From: CBDBUR01 sp965212075
GTDB lineage: Bacteria; Pseudomonadota; Alphaproteobacteria; JAPOUT01; G958296285
NCBI GenBank assembly: GCA_965212075.1
Contig: OZ243043.1
Location: forward strand, 496,001-560,000
Reading direction: 5' to 3'
DNA length: 64,000 nucleotides
The notes beneath the pieces were generated by a model. The model saw only the letters and a list, made by a program, of their open reading frames with translations, did not search any database and was not told the origin of the DNA. Positions within the stretch are counted from its first letter, which is position 1; every line of letters starts with the position of its first letter. The position numbers and the translations under genes are program-made. This document shows, in pieces, positions 32,976 to 42,800 of the stretch.

Positions 32976-33469
32976 GCTTTTTGGTTCTCAAGAGCTAATA
33001 CGCGGCGGTGCAGTTCGGCGAGGGCGGCGGGATCGGCGGATTTTTCTGTCAGCGCGTGAACAATGATGTGATCGTCCCCCGTCTCAATGCTGACGGTGCC
33101 CGGTGTGAGTGTGATGGAATTGGCAAAAACGGCTTCCCCGACTTCGCTTTTTTGCTGTGCGGGAATTTTGATGACCCGCGGTGCGATGCGCATGGCGGGC
33201 GACCAGATCACGCGGGCGATGTGAAGATTGGCGCGCAGAATGTCAAAGAGCAAATCAGCAAAAAATTTCATCGCCGACAAAAATTTAGGGCGAAAGCGCG
33301 GCGTTTGCTGGGTGAATCGCCGCCGCCGCCGATATTCAAGATATACAATGAATCCAGCGCTAGCTGCGCCGAGCGAAAGAAATAAAGTAGAAAAATGCCC
33401 CGACAAAAGCAGCCACAGGCCAAACAGGCTGACAGCAAGCATAGATGCGGCGTATAGAGATCGAATCAT
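32972..33469 (-). CDS. mnhE: Na+/H+ antiporter subunit E (MnhE/MrpE)
   Basis: 165 residues with N-terminal hydrophobic helices and a cytoplasmic C-terminal domain. ANSITLTPGTVSIETGDDHIIVHAL is the diagnostic MrpE block. It is the first gene of the sixteen-gene minus-strand run; its ATG is preceded by an AT-rich 61-bp region shared with the divergent thioesterase gene, where the promoter must lie, although no strong sigma70 boxes are obvious. The stop overlaps mnhF by four bases. Confidence 0.92.
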   Translation of the reverse strand: MIRSLYAASMLAVSLFGLWLLLSGHFSTLFLSLGAASAGFIVYLEYRRRRRFTQQTPRFRPKFLSAMKFFADLLFDILRANLHIARVIWSPAMRIAPRVIKIPAQQKSEVGEAVFANSITLTPGTVSIETGDDHIIVHALTEKSADPAALAELHRRVLALENQKA

Positions 33470-33530
33470 GATAAGTTTTTTCCGAAATTATTTTCGAATC
33501 ACTCTAGCATAATCTTAATGGAAAAAATAA

Positions 33531-34001
33531 ATGACGAATCAAAGCGCATCAGATGACGCTGATGATAATCCGCCGCCGGGCTACCAGCTATCAACCTCGC
33601 GCAGTGCTTATTCGCGCGGCTTGGGGCCGTTTTATTTTCTCGCCGAGAAGGATTGTTTTCGGCAGGGATTTCGCGTTCGCGCGCGGCACTGCAACGGGGT
33701 GGGGCTCGTCCATGGCGGGATGCTGTCGACGCTCGCCGACAATACGATGGCCGCCGCCGCTTACACCCAGACCCGCAGGCGTTCGCTGACCGTGCAGATG
33801 AATTTGCAGTTTATATCGGCGGTGAGGCCGGGCGCGTGGCTGGAGGCCGTCGGGCGCGTCTCGCACAGCACACAGACGATGATATTCTGCGAGGTCGATC
33901 TGTTCGCCAAAAATCATCAAGATAAAGGGCAAGATAAAGAGAGCGCCGCGCGCCTTGTGATGAAGGGGACGGGGATTTTCCGCCGCCCTCGCGGGGAATA
34001 A
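33531..34001 (+). CDS. PaaI-type acyl-CoA thioesterase (hotdog fold)
   Basis: 156 residues. The hotdog signature VGLVHGGMLSTLADNTMAAAAY (about residues 62-83) carries the HGG and Asp of the PaaI/4HBT family, and LTVQMNLQFISAVRPGAWLEAVGRV forms the central strands. Such enzymes cleave aryl- or acyl-CoA thioesters, often as housekeeping. The C-terminus includes a short duplication (QDKGQDKE). It is divergent from the antiporter operon and followed 18 bp later by tRNA-Pro. Substrate unknown. Confidence 0.85.
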   Translation: MTNQSASDDADDNPPPGYQLSTSRSAYSRGLGPFYFLAEKDCFRQGFRVRARHCNGVGLVHGGMLSTLADNTMAAAAYTQTRRRSLTVQMNLQFISAVRPGAWLEAVGRVSHSTQTMIFCEVDLFAKNHQDKGQDKESAARLVMKGTGIFRRPRGE

Positions 34002-34019
34002 CGTGCTATGACAGGCCGA

Positions 34020-34097
34020 CGGGGCATGGCGCAGTCTGGCTAGCGCACCTGCTTTGGGAGCAGGGGGTCGCAGGTTCGAATCCTGCTGCCCCGACCA
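34020..34097 (+). tRNA. tRNA-Pro(UGG)
   Basis: 78 nt including an encoded CCA. The acceptor stem pairs CGGGGCA (34020-34026) with TGCCCCG (34087-34093). The anticodon stem CCTGC/GCAGG encloses the loop TTTGGGA with anticodon TGG at 34055-34057. The T arm is GCAGG-TTCGAAT-CCTGC. All arms are complete, so it should be functional. It decodes proline CCN codons by wobble. Confidence 0.97.
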
Positions 34098-34136
34098 TAA
34101 TATTGACGATATAACCCAATATGGTAAAGTTTGCTG

Positions 34137-34445
34137 ATGATACGCGCACGCATATATCGGCCTGAAAAGATCGCGACTCAGTCGGGTCGGCGCAAGACCA
34201 AAGCGTGGGTTTTGGAGTTTGCTCCTGAGCGCAAGCGGGTGCTGGATCCGCTGACCGGCTGGACAGGGTCGGACGATATGCGCGCGCAGGTGCGCATGGA
34301 ATTTCCAACCCGCGAGGAGGCCGAAGCCTATGTGCGCCGCAAGAACATGGATTATGAGCTCAAAGAGCCATCATCACGGCGGCAGCACACGAAATCTTAT
34401 GATGATAATTTTGTGACGTCGCGGCGCGGGCTTTGGACTCATTAG
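34137..34445 (+). CDS. NADH dehydrogenase accessory subunit, NDUFS4-like (ETC complex I subunit)
   Basis: 102 residues from ATG 34137; an in-frame TTG at 34131 is less likely. ARIYRPEKIATQSGRRKTKAWVLEF and DPLTGWTGSDDMRAQVRMEFPTREEAEAYV match the NDUFS4/18-kDa family (PF04800), which occurs in mitochondria and alphaproteobacteria as a peripheral-arm complex I subunit. The small basic C-terminus (SYDDNFVTSRRGLWTH) is also typical. It lies between tRNA-Pro and the tRNA-Arg-derived array, far from any nuo operon in the window, as is usual in alphaproteobacteria. Confidence 0.92.
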   Translation: MIRARIYRPEKIATQSGRRKTKAWVLEFAPERKRVLDPLTGWTGSDDMRAQVRMEFPTREEAEAYVRRKNMDYELKEPSSRRQHTKSYDDNFVTSRRGLWTH

Positions 34446-34478
34446 GGGACTCACTAGCTGCTCAACCTGATCAAGGAA

Positions 34479-35157
34479 GCGCTCGCAGCTCAACCGGATA
34501 GAGCGCCGGATATATTGACCTTCTAAGCCCAGAGTCGCAGGTTCTTGCTGCCGGTTCTTATTGTATAAGAAGTCTAAAGCGCTCGTAGCTCAACCGGATA
34601 GAGCGCCGGATATATATTGCCCTTCTAAGCCGAGGGTTGCCGGTTCTTCCAGTTCTTATTGTATAAGAAGCCTATCGCGCTCGTAGCTCAACCGGATAGA
34701 GCGCCGGATATATATTGCCCTTCTAAGCCGAGGGTTGCCGGTTCTTCCAGTTCTTATTGTATAAGAAGCCTATCGCGCTCGTAGCTCAACCGGATAGAGC
34801 GTCGGATATATATTGCCCTTCTAAGCCGAGGGTTGCCGGTTCTTCCAGTTCTTATTGTATAAGAAGCCTATCGCGCTCGTAGCTCAACCGGATAGAGCGT
34901 CGGATATATATTGCCCTTCTAAGCCGAGGGTTGCCGGTTCTTCCAGTTCTTATTGTATAAGAAGCCTATCGCGCTCGTAGCTCAACCGGATAGAGCGCCG
35001 GATATATATTGCCCTTCTAAGCCGAGGGTTGCCGGTTCTTCCAGTTCTTATTGTATAAGAAGCCTATCGCGCTCGTAGCTCAACCGGATAGAGCGCCGGA
35101 TATATATTGCCCTTCTAAGCCGAGGGCTGCCGGTTCTTATTGTATAAGAGGCATATC
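34479..35157 (+). repeat. Tandem array of seven defective tRNA-Arg-derived units
   Basis: Seven head-to-tail units precede a complete tRNA-Arg: 34479-34578 (100 bp), 34579-34676, 34677-34774, 34775-34872, 34873-34970, 34971-35068 (98 bp each) and 35069-35157 (89 bp). Each begins with the same 5' acceptor strand and D arm as the intact tRNA (GCGCTCG then TAGCTCAACCGGATAGAGC) and keeps CTTCTAAGCC around the TCT anticodon. Units 2-7 carry an 11-base insertion (ATATATATTGC) in the 5' strand of the anticodon stem; unit 1 has a slightly different one. All lose the normal T arm and the 3' acceptor strand with CCA, ending instead in a TTCTTAT-TGT-ATAAGAA palindrome. They cannot form mature tRNAs. Units 2-6 differ from each other at one or two bases at most, so the amplification is recent or maintained. 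Unit 1 is the most diverged. A still weaker TAGCT-CAACC-like fragment lies before it at 34455-34475. Confidence 0.93.
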
Positions 35158-35234
35158 GCGCTCGTAGCTCAACCGGATAGAGCATCGGCCTTCTAAGCCG
35201 AGGGTTGCAGGTTCAAGTCCTGCCGAGCGCGCCA
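35158..35234 (+). tRNA. tRNA-Arg(UCU)
   Basis: 77 nt with encoded CCA. Acceptor GCGCTCG (35158-35164) pairs with CGAGCGC (35224-35230). Anticodon stem TCGGC/GCCGA encloses CTTCTAA with anticodon TCT at 35192-35194. T arm GCAGG-TTCAAGT-CCTGC is intact. It decodes AGA and AGG. It is the eighth and only complete member of the tandem array and is followed by a probable terminator. Confidence 0.97.
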
Positions 35235-35259
35235 CTCGTGGCCGCGCCGTGATTTTTTT
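35227..35259 (+). terminator. Probable intrinsic terminator after tRNA-Arg
   Basis: GCGCGCCAC (35227-35235) can pair with GTGGCCGCGC (35238-35247, one bulged C) around a two-base centre, followed by a run of seven T at 35253-35259. The left arm overlaps the tRNA 3' end, so the hairpin competes with the acceptor stem. Confidence 0.5.
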
Positions 35260-35271
35260 AATTATTGCGCC

Positions 35272-36528
35272 TCAATATTCCCACCTTATTTTTCCGATAA
35301 AGTTATGGCTAAGAAGAGTAATGGCATCGAGTTCATTGCTCTCGAATGAATCATCGCTTGGATCATCACCGTCAAGTGTGGTGGTGATGTCTAATCTATA
35401 TTCTGCGCTAATAAATAGATTGTCGGTTAGTTGATGATCAAGGCCAAGCATCAGGGGCAGCAAAAAAGCTGATCTATTGAGTTTGAATGGACCTGCTGAT
35501 AGATTCCAGAATTTGGCGCCAAGCCCTAGACCTATATATGGCCTGAGCCAGTCGTTTGGATTGAAGGTTATATACATATTAACAGCAAGAGAGCCTTCAG
35601 TCAATTTTGTATCAACGAGGTTTATTCCATTACGAAGATCGCAAAGCGCGCCGCAATTGAAACCGAGATCATCAAAGCCCGAAATGACGACTTCAATTTC
35701 CTTCCCTTCAAATTCGCTATAAGCGCCTTCAATTTCTAATCTTACAATTTGTTCAGGCGATGAAAACCCGAACGCGCCAGCGGCATAATATCCTGATTCG
35801 AAAGGAAAGGTCAGACTATCGCCAGCCATTAATGTTATTCCTCTGACGCGCGTTTGGCTTTGGGACGGCGTTAATTCAATATCTGAAGAGAGAGCATAGC
35901 CTCCTGACAATGAAAAGTAAGAGGATGCTCCTTGATCTTTTTTCTGGCGCTGCAGGGTGGTTTTTTTAATCAACCGCTTTGTGGCTGTGTTGTTGAGACA
36001 GCCGACCCATGACCATGGGGTCGCTGATGTTTCTAGATCAACCAGGCGCAAAACGAGGTTCACGCGCTGATCAATGGAGCTCACCTCAAGGGAGCTCGCG
36101 AGCAAATAATCAGCGGCGGCTATTTTTGCCAAGCCGAGCGCGCCGCGGTCGGCCTCGTCATTTCGTTTGAGGCTGCGCTCTTTTTGGATGCGCACAGCAT
36201 CCTTGCGGCTGAGGAAGGCTATCTTGCGCCTGCTTGCGTTGCGCACAGAATTTTCAAGCTGGCTGATCATGCCTTGGTCAAAGTTTTCAGAAGTGATGTA
36301 GAGCCTCAAGGGCTTATCCGGATCTATGCTGAGCGTCAGGCGTGACAGGAAATTTTTATTGAAATCACCGGCGGCTATTTGGGCAAGGCTTGGGAAGCTG
36401 CTCTGGCAGCTACTTTTTGCGCCGCTTTTGGGTGATAATGTGCAGCCCGCAGCAAAGAGCATAGCAAGCAGACAGAAAAATTTCAGCATAAGCCGCACAT
36501 GAACGATTTTTTGAATTATTTTTTCCAT
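35272..36528 (-). CDS. Lipoprotein with LpoB/CsgG-like domain fused to an outer-membrane beta-barrel
   Basis: 418 residues. The N-terminal signal ends in a lipobox (LLAMLFAAGC, Cys about residue 29). Residues about 60-165 resemble the CsgG/LpoB-type fold (ITSENFDQGMISQLENSV, FLSRKDAVRIQKER, AADYLLASSLEVSS, NLVLRLVDLETS). From about 200 on the sequence shows alternating strands and aromatic ends (YFSLSGGYALSSDIEL, LRPYIGLGLGAKFWNLS, NLFISAEYRLDITTT) and closes with IGKIRWEY, like an eight-strand OmpW/OmpA-type barrel. A lipid anchor plus a barrel in one chain is unusual. The gene is divergent from the giant repeat protein across about 290 bp and is more AT-rich than the core genes nearby. The function is unknown; an envelope role is clear. 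Confidence 0.7.
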   Translation of the reverse strand: MEKIIQKIVHVRLMLKFFCLLAMLFAAGCTLSPKSGAKSSCQSSFPSLAQIAAGDFNKNFLSRLTLSIDPDKPLRLYITSENFDQGMISQLENSVRNASRRKIAFLSRKDAVRIQKERSLKRNDEADRGALGLAKIAAADYLLASSLEVSSIDQRVNLVLRLVDLETSATPWSWVGCLNNTATKRLIKKTTLQRQKKDQGASSYFSLSGGYALSSDIELTPSQSQTRVRGITLMAGDSLTFPFESGYYAAGAFGFSSPEQIVRLEIEGAYSEFEGKEIEVVISGFDDLGFNCGALCDLRNGINLVDTKLTEGSLAVNMYITFNPNDWLRPYIGLGLGAKFWNLSAGPFKLNRSAFLLPLMLGLDHQLTDNLFISAEYRLDITTTLDGDDPSDDSFESNELDAITLLSHNFIGKIRWEY

Positions 36529-36712
36529 AACCTTCCTAATTACAGGCTACCAATCAATAGGCTCATGATGGGACTTATATACATAACTAACCACGCTAGA
36601 ATTAGCCCTTCTTGGACTGCCCCATAGCCCCCTTATCCCTCAATATACTTAACTAGTCAAAGGCTATATCTTGTAGCGAATCAGCAATTTTCAAAGAGTT
36701 TTCATCTATATG

Positions 36713-36739
36713 TTGATCTTGGCTAGTATTGTATATAAT
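36713..36739 (+). promoter_or_regulatory. Possible promoter of the giant repeat lipoprotein gene
   Basis: TTGATC (36713-36718) and TATAAT (36734-36739) lie in the AT-rich 287-bp intergenic region with a short 15-base spacer, about 75 bases before the chosen ATG. No operator-like palindrome was recognised in the rest of the gap (36529-36815). Confidence 0.4.
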
Positions 36740-36815
36740 TCCCTAATTCCCTTTATGCTTTGAAGTTTTTAAAAAGAAGAGCATTATTAACGTGGAATCT
36801 TATCGGGAGAAAAAT

Positions 36816-39800
36816 ATGGGAACATATAATCTCTACATCACAGACGTTTATATTAAAAGACTCAGGGCTTTTGCCGCGGCGATTTTACTGCTTGGGCTTG
36901 CAGGTTGCGGCGGGGGCGGGGGCAGCGGGGGCGGTAGCAGCCTCGATATGACGGGTGGCGGTGACAACCCTTCCCCACCAACGGCTCCTCCAGTGACTCC
37001 TCCAGCGGCTCCTAATGACCTAACGATCGTTGAGCTCGAGGGAGGCCAAACCTATGGCACCAGTGGGCAGCCTATTCCGGCCAACAACGAAAACAACATT
37101 ATCCGGCTCAACGCACGGCTGACATCGACTGCGACGCCCCGTGCCGATGAGGTCAGCCTCCGCATGGTTATCGATGGCCGCGGAGGCAATGATGACTTCT
37201 TCCAGCTTGGGACCGGCGGAAATATCGGGGGCATCGTCTTAAGAGAGGCCACGGACATCATGGACTCGAACGTTGACAATTCGCTCAGACAGGACGAGAT
37301 CACTGCCCGGACGATCGCGCTGCGCAATATTGAGACGATGGTTCTCGCCGGTGGCACGATCACTGGCGACATCGACGCGAGCGGGATGGGCACGACATCC
37401 TCGATTATGATTGATATTCTTTCAGGCACATTAAACGGCGATATGATAGGTTCGCCGCAGAATGATATTTTGACTATCAACACGATAGCGGACATTACAG
37501 GCATGCTTGATGGCGGCAGCGGCGATCAAGACACTTTGATCTTCACGAGCGGTGCTAGCGCGGCAGATCGCGTTGAGGTGGAGATGGGCAACGGCATAGT
37601 GAAATTCATCCATGGTGGTGGCAATAATCCCAGTTATGAGGTAAGCAATTTTGAGCGCTATGGGTTCACTGGCAGCGTGGGCAATGACATATTCAGATTC
37701 ACGGGCGGCATGATTGCGGGAATCACGTCCCGCACGGAGCGGCAGATTGCGCAGGAAAATCTCGTCGACGGCGTCAACCTCGGAGCATTTGAGACGATCG
37801 AGATTACAGACGGCATGGTCAGCAGCGATATTACGGGCAGCAATGCGGCAGAGACATTCATACTTTCCGGCGGCGAGGTCGTCGGCAACGTGATCGGCGG
37901 CGGTGGCGCTGATACCTTCATGCTCAGCGCGGGGATTGTGCTTGGCGGTATTGACGGCGGCATAGACAGGGACACGATCCGCGCGGCTAATCTGATCAGC
38001 GCAGGGCTTACAGAGTCTGCGTTGACGCTCGAAGATGCGGGAACCACGAGGACTTTCGATTACACCGCCATTGAAACTTTCCAGTTCAGCGGCACGGATG
38101 CGGCATTTACTCTATCGGGCACGGCAAATGTGGCGAGGATAAACATTGTTGCAGCTGCCACAGACGTAAATGCGCAAACCGCACAGGGCGTTCATCTGAA
38201 GGGGTTTAATGCGATTACGCTCAATGGCGGCAGGGTCGGAGCGGGCGGTATTGATGCTTCAGCCAGTTCTGAGGGCGTGATAATCATGCTCAACTCCGGC
38301 ACGGTTAGCGGCAATGTGGTCGGCGGATCTGGAGATGACAGATTCGCTTTGAGCGGCGGCGCGGTTGATATGGTGATGGGCGGCGATGGCGCTGATATTT
38401 TCACTTTACATTCTGGCTTTTCATTCACCGGCATTGATGGCGGCACAGATGCGGCTGTGGATGTGCTCGATCTTGTCGGCTACGATCTCTTTGCGAGCGC
38501 CGCGCTTTCAGCATCAACTCTGACATTAACTTCGACATTAGGCAGCGCCGATCTCGCGGTCAGCAATATTGAACGTTTTTCTCTTATCGGTGACGGTTCT
38601 GCCACATTCACGCTCTCCGGAGGAGAGGTGGCGGCTATCGGCATGGGCACGGCAGCGACCGGGGTCAATCTGCAAGCCTTTGAGGCGATCACCATATCGA
38701 GCGGCACGGTCAGCGGCAATGTGATCGGTGATGGTGGAGATAACACATTCACTCTGACCAGCGGCTCGGTCCGAAATGTGATGGGCGGCGATGGCGCTGA
38801 TATTTTCACTTTACATTCTGGCTTTTCATTCACCGGCATTGACGGCGGCACAGATGCGGCTGTGGATGTGCTCGATCTTGTCGGCTACGATCTCTTTGCG
38901 AGCGCCGCGCTTTCAGCATCAGCTTTGACATTAACTTCGACATTAGGCAGCGTCGATCTCGCGGTCAGCAATCTTGAACGTTTTTCTCTTGTCGGTGATG
39001 GTTCTGCCACCTTCACGCTCAACGGCGCGACGGTGGCGGCTATCGGCATAGGCACGACAGCAACTGGAGTCAATCTACAAGATTTTGATGCCATCACCAT
39101 ATCGGGCGGCACAGTCAGCGGTGATGTGATCGGTGATGGTGGAGATAACACATTCACTCTGACCAGCGGCTCGGTCCGAAATGTGATGGGCGGCGATGGC
39201 GCTGATATTTTCACTTTACATTCTGGCTTTTCATTCACCGGCATTGATGGCGGCACAGATGCGGCTGTGGATGTGCTCGATCTTGTCGGCTACGATCTCT
39301 TTGCGAGCGCCGCGCTTTCAGCATCAACTCTGACATTAACTTCGACATTAGGCAGCGCCGATCTCGCGGTCAGCAATATTGAACGTTTTTCTCTTATCGG
39401 TGACGGTTCTGCCACATTCACGCTCTCCGGAGGAGAGGTGGCGGCTATCGGCATGGGCACGGCAGCGACCGGGGTCAATCTGCAAGCCTTTGAGGCGATC
39501 ACCATATCGAGCGGCACGGTCAGCGGCAATGTGATCGGTGATGGTGGAGCTAACACATTCACTCTGACCAGCGGCGCGGTTGATATGGTGATGGGCGGCG
39601 ATGGCGCTGATATTTTCACTTTACATTCTGGCTTTTCATTTACCGGCATTGATGGCGGCACAGATGCGGCTGTGGATGTGCTCGATCTTGTCGGCTACGA
39701 TCTCTTTGCGAGCGCCGCGCTTTCAGCATCAGCTTTGACATTAACTTCGACATTAGGCAGCGTCGATCTCGCGGTCAGCAATCTTGAACGTTTTTCTCTT

Positions 39801-42800
39801 ATCGGTGATGGTTCTGCCACCTTCACGCTCAACGGCGCGACGGTGGCGGCTATCGGCATAGGCACGACAGCAACTGGAGTCAATCTACAAGATTTTGATG
39901 CCATCACCATATCGGGCGGCACAGTCAGCGGTGATGTGATGGGTGACGGTGGAGCTAACACATTCACTCTAACCAGCGGCACGGTCGGCATGGTGATGGG
40001 TGGCGATGGCGCTGATATTTTCACTTTACATTCTGGCTTTTCATTCACCGGCATTGACGGCGGCACAGATGCGGCTGTGGATGTGCTCGCTCTTGTCGGC
40101 TACGGTCTCTTTGCGCGCGCGGCGCTTTCAGCATCAGCTTTGACATTAACTTCGACATTAGGCAGCGTCGATCTCGCGGTCAGCAATATTGAACGTTTTT
40201 CCCTTGTCGGTGATGGTTCTGCCACATTCACGCTCAACGGCGCGACGGTGGCGGCTATTGGCATTGGCACGGCATTGACGGGCGTCAATCTGCAAGCCTT
40301 TGAGGCGATCACCATATCGGGCGGCACAGTCAGCGGTGATGTGATGGGTGACGGTGGAGCTAACACATTCACTCTGACCAGCGGCTCGGTCCGAAATGTG
40401 ATGGGTGGCGATGGCGCTGATATTTTCACTTTACATTCTGGCTTTTCATTCACCGGCATTGATGGCGGCACAGATGCGGCTGTGGATGTGCTCGATCTTG
40501 TCGGCTACGATCTCTTTGCGAGCGCCGCGCTTTCAGCATCAGCTTTGACATTAACTTCGACATTAGGCAGCGCCGATCTCGCGGTCAGCAATATTGAACG
40601 TTTTTCTCTTGTCGGTGATGGTTCTGCCACATTCACGCTCAACGGCGCGACGGTGGCGGCTATCGGCATGGGCACGGCAGCAACTGGAGTCAATCTACAA
40701 GATTTTGATGCCATCACCATCGCGAGCGGCACAGTCAGCGGTGATGTGATGGGTGACGGTGGAGCTAACACATTCACTCTAACCAGCGGCTCGGTCCGAA
40801 ATGTGATGGGCGGCGACGGCGCTGATATTTTCACTTTACATTCTGGCTTTTCATTCACCGGCATTGACGGCGGCACAGATGCGGCTGTGGATGTGCTCGA
40901 TCTTGTCGGCTACGATCTCTTTGCGAGCGCCGCGCTTTCAGCATCAACTCTGACATTAGGCAGCGTCGATCTCGCGGTCAGCAATCTTGAACGTTTTTCT
41001 CTTATCGGTGATGGTTCTGCCACCTTCACGCTCAACGGCGCGACGGTGGCGGCTATTGGCATTGGCACGGCATTGACGGGCGTCAATCTGCAAGCCTTTG
41101 AGGCGATCACCATATCGAGCGGCACAGTCACCGGTGATGTGATGGGTGACGGTGGAGCTAACACATTCACTCTGACCAGCGGCTCGGTCCGAAATGTGAT
41201 GGGCGGCGATGGCGCTGATATTTTCACTTTACATTCTGGCTTTTCATTCACCGGCATTGACGGCGGCACAGATGCGGCTGTGGATGTGCTCGCTCTTGTC
41301 GGCTACGATCTCTTTGCGAGCGCCGCGCTTTCAGCATCAGCTTTGACATTAACTTCGACATTAGGCAGCGTCGATCTCGCGGTCAGCAATATTGAACGTT
41401 TTTCCCTTGTCGGTGATGGTTCTGCCACCTTCACGCTCAACGGAGCGACGGTGGCGGCTATCGGCATTGGCACGGCAGCGACCGGGGTCAATCTGCAAGC
41501 CTTTGAGGCGATCACCATATCGAGCGGCACGGTCAGCGGCAATGTGATCGGTGATGGTGGAGCTAACACATTCACTCTGACCAGCGGCTCGACCGGTATG
41601 GTGATGGGCGGCGGCGGCGCTGATATTTTCACTTTACATTCTGGCTTTTCATTCACCGGCATTGACGGCGGCACAGATGCGGCTGTGGATGTGCTCGATC
41701 TTGTCGGCTTCAATGCTGTTGCGCGCGCCGCACTTTCATCATCAGCTTTGACATTAGATGATGTCGCTCTCGCGGTCAGCAATCTTGAACGTTTTTCCCT
41801 TGTCGGTGATGGTTCTGCCACCTTCACGCTCAACGGCGCGACGGTGGCGGCTATTGGCATAGGCACGGCATTGACGGGCGTCAATCTGCAAGATTTTGAT
41901 GCCATCACCATATCGGGCGGCACGGTCAGCGGCAATGTGATCGGTGATGGTGGAGCTAACACATTCACTCTGACCAGCGGCTCGACCGGTATGGTGATGG
42001 GCGGCGGCGGCGCTGATATTTTCACTTTACATTCTGGCTTTTCATTCACCGGCATTGACGGCGGCACAGATGCGGCTGTGGATGTGCTCGATCTTGTCGG
42101 CTTCAATGCTGTTGCGCGCGCCGCACTTTCATCATCAGCTTTGACATTAGATGATGTCGCTCTCGCGGTCAGCAATCTTGAACGTTTTTCCCTTGTCGGT
42201 GATGGTTCTGCCACCTTCACGCTCAACGGCGCGACGGTGGCGGCTATTGGCATAGGCACGGCATTGACGGGCGTCAATCTGCAAGATTTTGATGCCATCA
42301 CCATATCGGGCGGCACGGTCAGCGGCAATGTGATGGGTGACGACAGAGCGAATACATTCACTATAAACAGCGGCTCGGTTTTCGGTGTGTTAAGCGAGGG
42401 CGGAGGTGACACAATCACCATCATGGGCGGCACGGTTGGCTTCGGAGTGTTAAGCGGGAGCGAAGGTGACACAATCACCATCAGCGGCGGCAGGGTCAAT
42501 GGCAATGTGTTCGGCGAGGGCGGAGGTGACACAATCACCATCAGCGGCGGCACGGTCAATGGCAATGTGTTCGGCAATGATGGAGGGGACACATTCACTC
42601 TGAGCAGCGGCAGGATCAGTCGGGAAGTGTATGGCGGATCTGGAAATGATATATTCGTGCTCAGCACGGTGTTTTCGCTTGGTGGCGGCATTGACGGCGG
42701 CATAGACAGGGACACGATCCGCGCGACCGATCTGATCAGCGCAGAGATTGGGGGGTCTGGGTTGACGCTCGAAGATGCGAGAAACACGAGGACTTTCGGT

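Noticed and set aside
34479..35157. CRISPR-like array
   Set aside because: The units are contiguous with no unique spacers, are too long (98 bp) and are clearly derived from tRNA-Arg; no cas genes are nearby.
41303..42787. Long Pro/Ser/Val-rich open frames antisense to the giant repeat gene (for example 494 codons)
   Set aside because: They repeat with the same 405-bp period as the coding strand, have no start signals or protein-like composition, and are shadows of the Gly/Asp/Thr-rich repeats.
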